Assembly: GCA_024709285.1 (NCBI GenBank)
Contig: JANJWY010000191.1
Location: forward strand, 1-5,010
From: Erysipelotrichaceae bacterium
GTDB taxonomy: Bacteria; Bacillota_I; Bacilli_A; Erysipelotrichales; Erysipelotrichaceae
Reading direction: 5' to 3'
Length of the DNA stretch: 5,010 nucleotides
Below, piece after piece: positions 1 to 5,010 of the stretch. Position 1 is the stretch's first letter. Each line of letters opens with the position of its first letter. The notes under the pieces were generated by a model, which was not told the DNA's origin, did no database searches, and saw nothing but the letters and a program-made list of their open reading frames with translations. A program made the translations under genes and the position numbers.

Positions 1-278
1 TCTTCAATATCCACACAGAAATTCTTCAACTGTTCAATGGATAAATCAATGCTTAAAAAGAAAATCAGACCTTCGTTGGTATATGAGTAGTGAACATTCA
101 TTGTTTTCAGTTTCATCAGCTCAAAATAACCCTCGCATACCGCGATGGTCTGAATCAGACTGCGCTTATCCTCACCCGGCATATTGGCCTTAACGACTGC
201 CAACGGATACGGATACGTCTGTAACAGCTGTTGCTGAAGAATTACACGAAGCTCACGCTCTTCAAGAAGTTTACTCAT
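1..278 (-). CDS. citX: CitX-like citrate lyase holo-ACP synthase (apo-citrate lyase phosphoribosyl-dephospho-CoA transferase), 3' end outside window
   Basis: Only the first 92 codons are inside the window; the frame is open to the left edge. The visible protein starts MSKLLEERELRV and contains, in order, an R..R...QQ..LL segment (about residues 8-20), a YPYPLAVVKANMPGEDK stretch (about 22-38), and a late LSIDLSIEQLKNFCVDIE stretch (about 75-92). These match the CitX family layout (LL..R..R...Q..L....P.PL, then PG..K, then a DLK....D/E-I-E segment just before the family's HPLGRL-D-D motif, which would fall outside the window). CitX attaches the 2'-(5''-phosphoribosyl)-3'-dephospho-CoA group to the acyl carrier subunit CitD of citrate lyase, in the cytoplasm. 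The ATG at 276-278 is chosen because AAGGAA lies a few bases upstream. A CitX-CitG fusion, known in some bacteria, cannot be excluded. The assignment rests on recalled family pattern, not on a search. Confidence 0.75.
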   Translation of the reverse strand, partial: MSKLLEERELRVILQQQLLQTYPYPLAVVKANMPGEDKRSLIQTIAVCEGYFELMKLKTMNVHYSYTNEGLIFFLSIDLSIEQLKNFCVDIE

Positions 279-309
279 AATTTCCTTTTTGGATTCTGTA
301 TCCAATTTT

Positions 310-338
310 ACTTTACCAAAATCAATGCGGTTTTGCAA
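310..338 (-). promoter_or_regulatory. Possible sigma-A promoter for the citX-like gene
   Basis: On the minus strand TTGCAA (338-333) and TAAAGT (315-310) are separated by 17 bp; each matches the sigma-A consensus at 4 of 6 positions. A start near 303 would give a leader of about 25 nt before the ATG at 278, enough for the AAGGAA ribosome binding site. A promoter is expected here because a terminator closes pepF just upstream. A second weaker pairing (TTGATT, 17 bp, GATACA) lies a few bases downstream, so the assignment is tentative. Confidence 0.3.
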
Positions 339-340
339 CA

Positions 341-362
341 AAAGAAAAGGCGCATTGCGCCT
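341..362 (-). terminator. Rho-independent terminator of pepF, overlapping its stop codon
   Basis: On the minus strand AGGCGC / AAT / GCGCCT forms a 6-bp, GC-rich stem with a 3-nt loop, followed by TTTTCTTTT. The first two stem bases (362 and 361) are the last two bases of the pepF TAG stop codon, so termination is packed directly onto the end of the gene. The U-run abuts the putative -35 of the next promoter. Confidence 0.75.
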
Positions 363-2169
363 ATTTCAACAAGATTTCTTCCAATTGTTTCAAGCGATCT
401 TCAAATACGCCTAACGCATCCTTTGTTGCCTGATTGCTCGTCATATCGACACCCGCCTTCTTCAACACTTCTATCGGTACATCACTGCTACCCGACTTCA
501 GATAATTCAAATAAGCTTCGATGGCCATAGGCCCTTCGTTAAGAATTTTCGCACTTAATGCCGATGCTGCCGAGAATCCGGTCGCATACTGATACACATA
601 ATAATTATAGTAGAAATGCGGAATGCGTGCCCATTCAAAGCCGATTTCCTCATCATAGGTCATTTGTTCGCCATAATACTTCTTATTGATATCAAAATAG
701 TTCTTCGTAAAGAATTCCGCAGTCAGAGCTGTGCCGTTTTGCTGTGCATCATGAATCAAATGCTCAAACTGCGCAAACTGAGTCTGACGGAACACCGTTC
801 CCTTAAATCCATCCAAATAGTGATTGATCAGATACGCTTTGATTTTCGGATCGTCAAACTTCTTCAACATGAAATCCGTCAATAAGATCTCATTGGTCGT
901 CGATGCGACTTCCGCCAGGAAAATCGAATAATCCCCATAGACAAAGGGCTGATACTTGCGCGTCATATAACTGTGCACACTGTGGCCGAGTTCATGAGCC
1001 AAAGTAAAGACATTGTCAATGTTGTCCTGCCAGTTCATCAGGATGTACGGCGAAGTTCCATACGTTCCGGATGAATATGCACCGCTGCGCTTGCCCTTAT
1101 TCTCAAAAACGTCGATCCAACGCGATTCAAACGCTTCCTTCAAAATTGCCTGATATTCTTCGCCAAGCACCGATAACCCTTCCAAAATCAACGATTTGGC
1201 ATCGTCATAGGTGAACTTCACATCAATATCCTCAACCAGCGGCGTATACAGGTCGTACATCGCAATATCATCGAGTTTGAGTACTTTCTTACGTAAATCC
1301 ACATACCGGTGCATCAGATCCAACCGTGAGTTCACGGCTTCGACCAACGAATCATACACCGATTCCGGAATGGCATTGGCAAACAAAGCCGCATGACGCG
1401 CAGAAGAATATCCGCGGATACTTGCATTGAAATTATGCGCTTTGATCATGCTGCTCAGCGTTGCAGCGAAAGTATTCTTTAAATCACGATACGTATGATA
1501 CATACCCATAAAAGCACCGCGACGCACGTCACGGACGCGCGATTCCAAAAACAGCACATAACGGCCATGAGACAATTGTGACTCTTCACCGTCTTCACCT
1601 TTGACCATCGGCAGCTTCAAATCCGCATTGTTCAACATTCCGAAAATCGTCGAAGGTGCTGAGAAAACTTCACTTCCCTGAGCCAAAATCCGTTCTTCTT
1701 TCTCGGAAAGAATGTACGCACGCTTAGCAAACATTTGCTCAAACTCATGTTTGTAGATTTTCAGTTCTTCTTTTTGATCAACAAATCCCCAAATCTTCGC
1801 TTCATCGATTTCCATTAATTCTGAACGGTAGAAAGAAAAAGCTGCACTGATCTTCGCATAAAGACTTTCAATCCGACTGAACATTGCCTGATAATGGGCG
1901 TTGGTCGTATCGGTGTCAAAGTTCAAATGAGCAAACACATACAACAGTCCTACTTTAAAATAAACTTCTTCCTGAAACTTGATGGCATCCAGCAGCACTT
2001 GTGCACTTTCACCCAGACGGCCCTGAAAATCAGCAGCTTTCGGTGCTTTTCCATCAACTTCAACGAAATCCGCTTCCCAAGCGGCATCATCCGAATAAAT
2101 CGGCGTCAGATTCCATGTGTCCTCCAGACGCAATTCACTGCGCAAAGGAATATCTTTTTTATGTTCCAT
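361..2169 (-). CDS. pepF: Oligoendopeptidase F, zinc metallopeptidase of family M3B
   Basis: This is a complete 602-residue gene, essentially the usual PepF length (about 600). PepF cleaves short to medium oligopeptides in the cytoplasm and takes part in peptide turnover and use. The zinc site is visible: HELGH at about residues 392-396 supplies two His ligands and the catalytic Glu, and EVASTTNE (Glu about 420) supplies the third ligand. The C-terminal IPHFYYNYYVYQYATG block (about 516-531) is typical of M3B oligoendopeptidases, and the N-terminal half is the helical lid region. No signal peptide or membrane segment is seen. The start MEHKKD at 2167-2169 is chosen because GTGAGGT lies about 8 bases upstream. 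A longer frame from a TTG at 2202 is rejected because the consensus -10 box TATAAT (2191-2196) lies inside it. The gene is monocistronic, with its own promoter and terminator. Confidence 0.95.
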   Translation of the reverse strand: MEHKKDIPLRSELRLEDTWNLTPIYSDDAAWEADFVEVDGKAPKAADFQGRLGESAQVLLDAIKFQEEVYFKVGLLYVFAHLNFDTDTTNAHYQAMFSRIESLYAKISAAFSFYRSELMEIDEAKIWGFVDQKEELKIYKHEFEQMFAKRAYILSEKEERILAQGSEVFSAPSTIFGMLNNADLKLPMVKGEDGEESQLSHGRYVLFLESRVRDVRRGAFMGMYHTYRDLKNTFAATLSSMIKAHNFNASIRGYSSARHAALFANAIPESVYDSLVEAVNSRLDLMHRYVDLRKKVLKLDDIAMYDLYTPLVEDIDVKFTYDDAKSLILEGLSVLGEEYQAILKEAFESRWIDVFENKGKRSGAYSSGTYGTSPYILMNWQDNIDNVFTLAHELGHSVHSYMTRKYQPFVYGDYSIFLAEVASTTNEILLTDFMLKKFDDPKIKAYLINHYLDGFKGTVFRQTQFAQFEHLIHDAQQNGTALTAEFFTKNYFDINKKYYGEQMTYDEEIGFEWARIPHFYYNYYVYQYATGFSAASALSAKILNEGPMAIEAYLNYLKSGSSDVPIEVLKKAGVDMTSNQATKDALGVFEDRLKQLEEILLK

Positions 2170-2190
2170 AATTTTTACCTCACTTTGAAT

Positions 2191-2218
2191 ATTATAGCAC
2201 AAAAAAGACGGAGGTCAT
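2191..2218 (-). promoter_or_regulatory. pepF promoter with extended -10
   Basis: On the minus strand TATAAT (2196-2191) is a perfect -10 preceded by TGC (2199-2197), an extended -10 element. ATGACC (2218-2213), 4 of 6 against TTGACA, lies 16 bp upstream. The transcript would start near 2184-2185, leaving only about 15 nt before the ATG at 2169, including the GAGGT ribosome binding site. The -35 element coincides with the loop of the flavodoxin-operon terminator. Confidence 0.75.
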
Positions 2219-2225
2219 TCCGTCT
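2201..2225 (-). terminator. Rho-independent terminator of the marR / FMN_bind / flavodoxin operon
   Basis: On the minus strand AGACGGA (2225-2219) pairs with TCCGTCT (2212-2206) as a 7-bp stem around a 6-nt loop, ATGACC, followed directly by five further T (2205-2201). The flavodoxin TGA stop codon (2217-2215) lies inside the loop. Confidence 0.85.
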
Positions 2226-2697
2226 GACTGAACATTTGCTTCAAAAATTCATCTGCTTTTTCCGGGTGAAGCACAACTTCACGGTTTCTTCCCTGCTCTG
2301 ATTTCTGTACCATGCGCGTAATCATCTTATGAGCAAAACTCATCTTGCTTACATCCATTTCCCCACCCATGGTCATGATCACAGCTCTGTTTACCAGTTC
2401 TTTATCGAAGTTGGTATCCAGATACGTCTGAACGTTTTCCTCAAATCCGCAACACAGATAAATGCCGACTCTCTTACTTTTAAGTACGTCCATATTCATG
2501 CTTATAAAGTTTTTCAGATGTTTATCAACTTGACCGATATAGATGCTCGAACCCAGAATTATGGTATCAAACACGTTTGGATCAATCTTTTCTTTCTTGA
2601 TATCAACCAGTGTTGAGTCTGATATTTTCTGATTCAGAATCTGAGCTATTTTTCGCGTACTGCCATAGGTCGAGGCATAAATGATAGCGGTACTCAT
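2215..2697 (-). CDS. Flavodoxin-domain protein (HemG / flavodoxin_5-like)
   Basis: A 160-residue single-domain protein with the flavodoxin fold pattern: a first beta strand STAIIYAS, then the FMN phosphate-binding loop STYGST (residues 9-14), a third strand DTIILGSSIYIG (44-55) followed by a helix that starts VDKHLKNFI, and a fourth strand VGIYLCCGF (77-85). The GSSIYIG plus helix block recalls the menaquinone-dependent protoporphyrinogen oxidase (HemG) branch, but the same family includes many general electron carriers. With no heme gene visible, heme synthesis should not be assumed. The role is probably cytoplasmic FMN-based electron transfer or quinone-linked reduction. The ATG overlaps the stop of the preceding FMN_bind gene (ATGA), suggesting translational coupling; AGAAGG lies about 10 bases upstream. 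C82 and C83 are adjacent; their role is unknown. Confidence 0.85.
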   Translation of the reverse strand: MSTAIIYASTYGSTRKIAQILNQKISDSTLVDIKKEKIDPNVFDTIILGSSIYIGQVDKHLKNFISMNMDVLKSKRVGIYLCCGFEENVQTYLDTNFDKELVNRAVIMTMGGEMDVSKMSFAHKMITRMVQKSEQGRNREVVLHPEKADEFLKQMFSQTE

Positions 2698-3080
2698 GGA
2701 CGAAGTGCCTTCTCAATGGACTTCAGATACGCTTTCGAAGTTGCGGTTGCTTCCGAAATCGTATCGATATCAATATTCTGCTTTTCAAGTACGGCCTGAA
2801 TAAGTGCTACACGCACTTCCGGCCAATCGAACTCGACTGTCTGATAGAAATCGATATCCACGATTTTGTGATCTTTGACGGTAACATAAACCCGATTGGA
2901 AAAACGTCCGTGATCATAATATCCTTCATAATCCCCGTCAGCCAATAAACTGAGATCCACCGGAGTGACCTCAAGACTGGTCGTTGACTTTAAATCTTTA
3001 TTTAAGAAAAACATGAATCCGAAGCCAATAACCAATACTCCCAGAAAAACCCAAGCAACGATTTTAATTAAATTTTTCAT
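2694..3080 (-). CDS. Membrane-anchored FMN_bind-domain protein
   Basis: A 128-residue protein. Residues about 4-26 (LIKIVAWVFLGVLVIGFGFMFF) form one hydrophobic segment after a short Lys-containing start, which predicts an N-terminal anchor with the rest outside the membrane. Residues about 48-126 fit the FMN_bind domain: DGDYEGYYDHG, RVYVTVKDHKIVDIDF, a helix ending in EKQNIDIDTIS, then EATATSKAYLKSIEKAL. In family members FMN is attached covalently to the Thr of an S/T-G-A-T-x-S/T motif by the flavin transferase ApbE. Here the matching stretch is S109-E110-A111-T112-A113-T114-S115, so Glu replaces the usual Gly. The domain assignment is firm, but whether it carries covalent FMN is open. The start is well supported by AAGGAG 8 bases upstream. 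Its ATG overlaps the marR stop (ATGA), and its own TGA overlaps the flavodoxin ATG, so the three genes look translationally coupled. Confidence 0.85.
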   Translation of the reverse strand: MKNLIKIVAWVFLGVLVIGFGFMFFLNKDLKSTTSLEVTPVDLSLLADGDYEGYYDHGRFSNRVYVTVKDHKIVDIDFYQTVEFDWPEVRVALIQAVLEKQNIDIDTISEATATSKAYLKSIEKALRP

Positions 3081-3541
3081 TTTCCATTCTCCTTCATTCG
3101 ATCAAGATTGTCGAGCAATTGCGTCAGTGTGTCACAAAACAGGCTTAAATCCTCAGGTTTGATTCCCTCAAATATCTGATTCATCGCCTCTTCACTTTTC
3201 GGTGTAAGCGACTGCCAAAAGTCAACACTTTGCTGAGTCAGCTTGACACGCACTTTACGTTGGTCCGACTCATCAGAAACAAATATCAAATGTCCCTTCT
3301 TCTCAAGTTTCTCTGCAATCACTTTCACATTCTGATGACTGGTATTCATCATCTTGGCAACATCACTCAATTGCGGCGGTGATGTAAACAGCGCATTGAC
3401 AATGACCGACAAATACCATTGCTTAGTTGTAATATCATACGGTGCCAATTGACTGTCCAACACCGACTGACACTGATTTGATACATTGAAAATCATGCCG
3501 AAGGCATACTCCCGATCCGGGATATGAGGAAATCGTTTCAT
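3077..3541 (-). CDS. MarR-family transcriptional regulator
   Basis: A 154-residue protein of normal MarR length. An N-terminal dimerisation helix region (about 10-50) is followed by the winged helix: PQLSDVAKMMNTSHQNVKVIAEKLEKKG (about 56-83) forms the helix-turn-helix, and LIFVSDESDQRKVRVKLT (85-102) is the wing with the family D-x-R pattern (D93, R95). A C-terminal helix (about 115-150) completes the dimer interface. It is the first gene of a three-gene operon and very likely represses its own promoter, since a palindrome covers the -10 box. C24 and C136 are present, but C24 does not line up with the redox Cys of OhrR as recalled, so peroxide sensing is not supported. The ligand is unknown. 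The ATG at 3539-3541 has AGAGGTGG closely upstream. Confidence 0.9.
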   Translation of the reverse strand: MKRFPHIPDREYAFGMIFNVSNQCQSVLDSQLAPYDITTKQWYLSVIVNALFTSPPQLSDVAKMMNTSHQNVKVIAEKLEKKGHLIFVSDESDQRKVRVKLTQQSVDFWQSLTPKSEEAMNQIFEGIKPEDLSLFCDTLTQLLDNLDRMKENGK

Positions 3542-3557
3542 GCTCCACCTCTTTCAT

Positions 3558-3574
3558 TAAGTAATATATTACAT
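3558..3574. promoter_or_regulatory. Operator 1 (proximal), probable MarR-protein binding site
   Basis: TAAGTAATATATTACAT on the plus strand contains the perfect 12-bp palindrome GTAATATATTAC (3561-3572). It contains the whole -10 hexamer of the operon promoter (3563-3568), so a bound dimer would block RNA polymerase. MarR dimers bind such short palindromes; the link to this regulator is inferred from position. Confidence 0.8.
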
Positions 3575-3591
3575 TTATTTGAGCATGTCAA
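3563..3591 (-). promoter_or_regulatory. Promoter of the marR / FMN_bind / flavodoxin operon
   Basis: On the minus strand a perfect TTGACA (3591-3586), a 17-bp spacer and TATATT (3568-3563, 5 of 6) form a near-consensus sigma-A promoter. The start would lie near 3556, about 15 nt before the marR ATG. The -10 lies inside operator 1, and operator 2 lies just upstream of the -35. A strong promoter under tight repression is the simplest reading. Confidence 0.88.
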
Positions 3592-3598
3592 CACATTT

Positions 3599-3615
3599 AT
3601 GTAATATATTACTTA
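3599..3615. promoter_or_regulatory. Operator 2 (distal), second copy of the palindrome in inverted orientation
   Basis: ATGTAATATATTACTTA on the plus strand holds the same perfect 12-bp palindrome (3601-3612). The full 17 bp is the exact reverse complement of the operator 1 site. The centres of the two palindromes are 40 bp apart, close to four helical turns, which would place two dimers on about the same face with the -35 between them. Confidence 0.75.
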
Positions 3616-3622
3616 TTTCAAT

Positions 3623-3647
3623 AAAAAAAGAGATGTTTCCATCTCTT
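3623..3647 (-). terminator. Rho-independent terminator of the transketolase operon
   Basis: On the minus strand AAGAGATG / GAAA / CATCTCTT forms a perfect 8-bp stem closed by a GNRA-type tetraloop, followed by five more T. It begins 5 bases after the stop codon of the C-terminal transketolase gene and insulates the marR operon from it. Confidence 0.92.
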
Positions 3648-3652
3648 ATCAG

Positions 3653-4606
3653 CTAAATTGCTTCTTTGACAGCTTTGATGATATCTTCAGCCGTCAGTCC
3701 ATATATCTTTTGAAGATAATCCGGCAACCCGACTTCGCCAAAGCGGTCATTGATTGCGACTCTGCGCAACGGTATTCCGTTACCCTCTTCTGCCATGATT
3801 TCCGCAATGGCACTGCCCAAACCACCGATTTTCGAATGGTTTTCCGCAGTGACGACCACTTTTTTACCTGCAATTATCTTCTTAACTAAATCAACATCGA
3901 TCGGCTTGACGGTGAACATATCAACAACCGCCACACTTAATCCTGTTTTCTCAAGTTCTTCCTTTGCATGCAGTGCTTCCGCAATCATTTCCCCGATGGC
4001 AAAGATAACGACATCGGACCCTTCACAGAGAACGACGCCTTTACCGATTTCAAAGGTCGAAGCCGGATCATAAATATCTCTTAATCCCTTCCGGCTGGCA
4101 CGAATATAGAAAATGCCATAAATTTTTGATGTTTCCTTGAGCAACCAGGCAAACTGCGTGGCATCTGCCGGAGCCAAAACGGTTGCGGTGGGCATGACCC
4201 GCATCAATGCCAAATCTTCCACAGAGGTATGCGTACCGCCGTTATGACCCGACGTAAACCCGGGATCCGAACCGTAAATCCGCAGATTCGCTTTTTGATA
4301 TGCTCCGGAAAGGTATAACTGATCATACACCCGACGCGTCGCAAATGGCGCAAACGTATGAATGATCGGTACTTTCCCTAAAAGTGACATACCGGCTGCC
4401 GCACCAATCATATTGGCCTCACTGATACCCATGTTGATACAGCGATCCGGAAATTCTTTGAACACTTTCGCAGTTCCGGAAGCACCGACCAAATCAGCAT
4501 CCATTACTACGACATTTGGATTCTCTTTTAATATTTCAAACAAGGTATTTTGATATACTGCCCGCATTTCAATCGGTTTCTGTTCTTTCGCAAATACGAT
4601 TGCCAT
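3653..4606 (-). CDS. Transketolase, C-terminal subunit (pyrimidine-binding plus C-terminal domains)
   Basis: A 317-residue protein, the usual size for the second half of a split transketolase. The pyrimidine-binding domain (about 12-175) has MDADLVGASG (35-44), then INMGISEANMIGAAAGM (57-73) with Glu63 as the expected cofactor-activating Glu, and SGHNGGTHTSVED (119-131) with the conserved His residues. The C-terminal domain (about 187-315) includes ENHSKIGGLGSA (255-266). It forms the ThDP active site with the N-terminal subunit encoded just upstream, and transfers two-carbon ketol units between sugar phosphates in the cytoplasm. The pentose phosphate pathway is the default role, but specialised split enzymes (for example apulose-4-phosphate transketolase) look similar, so the substrate is not fixed. 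The start at 4604-4606 is preferred over an ATG at 4610-4612: GGAGGTG sits 7 bases before the former and only 1 base before the latter. A terminator follows the stop. Confidence 0.92.
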   Translation of the reverse strand: MAIVFAKEQKPIEMRAVYQNTLFEILKENPNVVVMDADLVGASGTAKVFKEFPDRCINMGISEANMIGAAAGMSLLGKVPIIHTFAPFATRRVYDQLYLSGAYQKANLRIYGSDPGFTSGHNGGTHTSVEDLALMRVMPTATVLAPADATQFAWLLKETSKIYGIFYIRASRKGLRDIYDPASTFEIGKGVVLCEGSDVVIFAIGEMIAEALHAKEELEKTGLSVAVVDMFTVKPIDVDLVKKIIAGKKVVVTAENHSKIGGLGSAIAEIMAEEGNGIPLRRVAINDRFGEVGLPDYLQKIYGLTAEDIIKAVKEAI

Positions 4607-5010
4607 TAACATGCACCTCCCTTTAAAACAAGATCTTCTAAAACAGCAATTGCTTTATCAAGTTCACTCTTACTGTCAGAAGCAAAACGGATGTGATGAT
4701 TATCCGCCAGTTTCTCAAAGTATTCAACACCCTGACCTTTGACCGTATCCAAAACGATGCACAAAGCCTGACCCGGATGAGAGAAGCAATCATCGATGGC
4801 TTCGGATATGGCTTTTTCACTGCTTCCATCCACGCGAAGCGCATAGAAACCAAACGCCGCCATCTTCGCCCGTAAGTCAAAAGGATTATTGACATCGACC
4901 GTCAATCCATCCAGCTGCTTGTGATTTTCATCGATGAACACAATCAGATTATCCAGCTTCTGATGCGCCGCAAACTGAAAGGCTTCCCATACCTGCCCCT
5001 CATTGCACTC
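4606..5010 (-). CDS. Transketolase, N-terminal (ThDP diphosphate-binding) subunit, 5' end outside window
   Basis: The last 134 codons are present; the frame is open to the right edge. The first visible residues, ECNEGQVWEAFQFAAHQ, are the continuation of the transketolase GDGE-x-x-EG motif that binds Mg-ThDP, with the GDG itself just outside the window. IDENHKQLDG (about 25-34) is the second half of the ThDP motif, and the segment DLRAKMAAFGFYALRVDG (about 43-60) and LDTVKGQGVEYFE (about 83-95) are typical of the family. It forms the cofactor half of the split enzyme completed by the next gene, with which it shares one base (TAATG). An internal GTG at 4941 could open a shorter frame, but family similarity continues upstream of it, so it is not the start. 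Where other members commonly have a WHG motif, this protein has NHHIRF; whether this is a subfamily trait cannot be judged here. Confidence 0.93.
   Translation of the reverse strand, partial: ECNEGQVWEAFQFAAHQKLDNLIVFIDENHKQLDGLTVDVNNPFDLRAKMAAFGFYALRVDGSSEKAISEAIDDCFSHPGQALCIVLDTVKGQGVEYFEKLADNHHIRFASDSKSELDKAIAVLEDLVLKGGAC
4614..4620 (-). promoter_or_regulatory. Ribosome binding site of the C-terminal transketolase subunit
   Basis: GGAGGTG on the minus strand is a full match to the 16S anti-Shine-Dalgarno core. Its 7-base spacing selects the ATG at 4606, not the one at 4612. It also encodes the last Gly residues of the upstream subunit, so the two genes are tightly packed, with a TAATG stop/start junction. 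Confidence 0.8.

Noticed and set aside
2170..2202. An 11-residue N-terminal extension of pepF from a TTG at 2202
   Set aside because: The extension contains the perfect TATAAT -10 box and the start would lie upstream of the transcription start; the ATG at 2169 has a well-spaced ribosome binding site and gives the normal family length.
1894..2301. Plus-strand open frame of 135 codons, and others opposite the real genes (for example 231-530, 3750-4073, 2329-2616)
   Set aside because: They lie antisense to firmly assigned genes, and their translations show no recognisable domain.
2215..2697. Naming the flavodoxin-like gene hemG
   Set aside because: Resemblance is at fold level only; no heme-pathway genes are visible and the operon context points to a different role.
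3525..3541. A CcpA cre-like pattern (GGAAATCGTTTCAT) at the start of marR
   Set aside because: The halves around the central CG do not fit the cre consensus at proper spacing, and the bases are the first codons of the protein (Met-Lys-Arg-Phe-Pro).
3077..3541. OhrR-type peroxide sensor
   Set aside because: C24 does not match the position of the reactive Cys in OhrR as recalled, and no organic hydroperoxide resistance gene lies next to it.
3561..3612. The AT-rich palindromes as terminators or as target-site repeats of a mobile element
   Set aside because: They lack a GC stem and U-run, and no transposase or inserted segment lies between them; their position on the promoter fits operators better.
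4638..4895. Minus-strand open frame of 85 codons in another frame inside the transketolase N-terminal gene
   Set aside because: It overlaps a conserved coding region entirely, and its product shows no recognisable domain.
4606..4941. A separate 111-residue gene from a GTG at 4941
   Set aside because: Transketolase similarity continues in the same frame to the window edge, including the EG part of the ThDP motif, so this is the tail of a longer gene.

Overview
The window looks like part of a chromosome from a low-to-mid GC Bacillota (Firmicutes). The reasons are strong GGAGG-type ribosome binding sites, a PepF-type M3B peptidase, a transketolase split into two genes, a citrate-lyase maturation protein, sigma-A-type promoters, and short hairpin/U-run terminators. 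A lineage near the Erysipelotrichia or related host-associated Bacillota is possible, but that is a guess from gene content. No mobile element, tRNA, rRNA or CRISPR array was seen.

Every supported gene is on the minus strand, so transcription runs from high to low coordinates. In that order: (1) 4606-5010, the C-terminal end of the N-terminal transketolase subunit, cut by the window edge. It is joined by a TAATG stop/start overlap to (2) 3653-4606, the C-terminal transketolase subunit, which ends at a strong terminator (3623-3647). (3) A compact regulatory region (3558-3615) holds a consensus promoter and two 12-bp perfect palindromes. It drives a three-gene operon: a MarR-family regulator (3077-3541), a membrane-anchored FMN_bind-domain protein (2694-3080) and a flavodoxin-fold protein (2215-2697). 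Both junctions in this operon are 4-bp ATGA overlaps. (4) A terminator whose hairpin loop holds the flavodoxin stop codon, and also the likely -35 hexamer of the next promoter, separates the operon from pepF (361-2169, oligoendopeptidase F). (5) pepF ends in another terminator that overlaps its stop codon. (6) The 5' part of a citX-like gene (1-278) then runs off the left edge.

The transketolase pair forms one enzyme of the non-oxidative pentose phosphate pathway or a related ketol-transfer reaction. PepF degrades cytoplasmic oligopeptides. CitX matures the citrate lyase acyl carrier protein. The least familiar part is the autoregulated MarR / FMN_bind / flavodoxin cassette. It has the look of a small flavin-based redox module under repressor control, and its FMN_bind protein has Glu where Gly is normal in the flavin-attachment motif. 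Its inducer and electron partners cannot be read from the sequence.

No gene-free stretch longer than 300 bases exists. The largest gap (3542-3652, 111 bp) is almost filled by the terminator, operators and promoter. The gap at 279-360 holds a terminator and a possible citX promoter.
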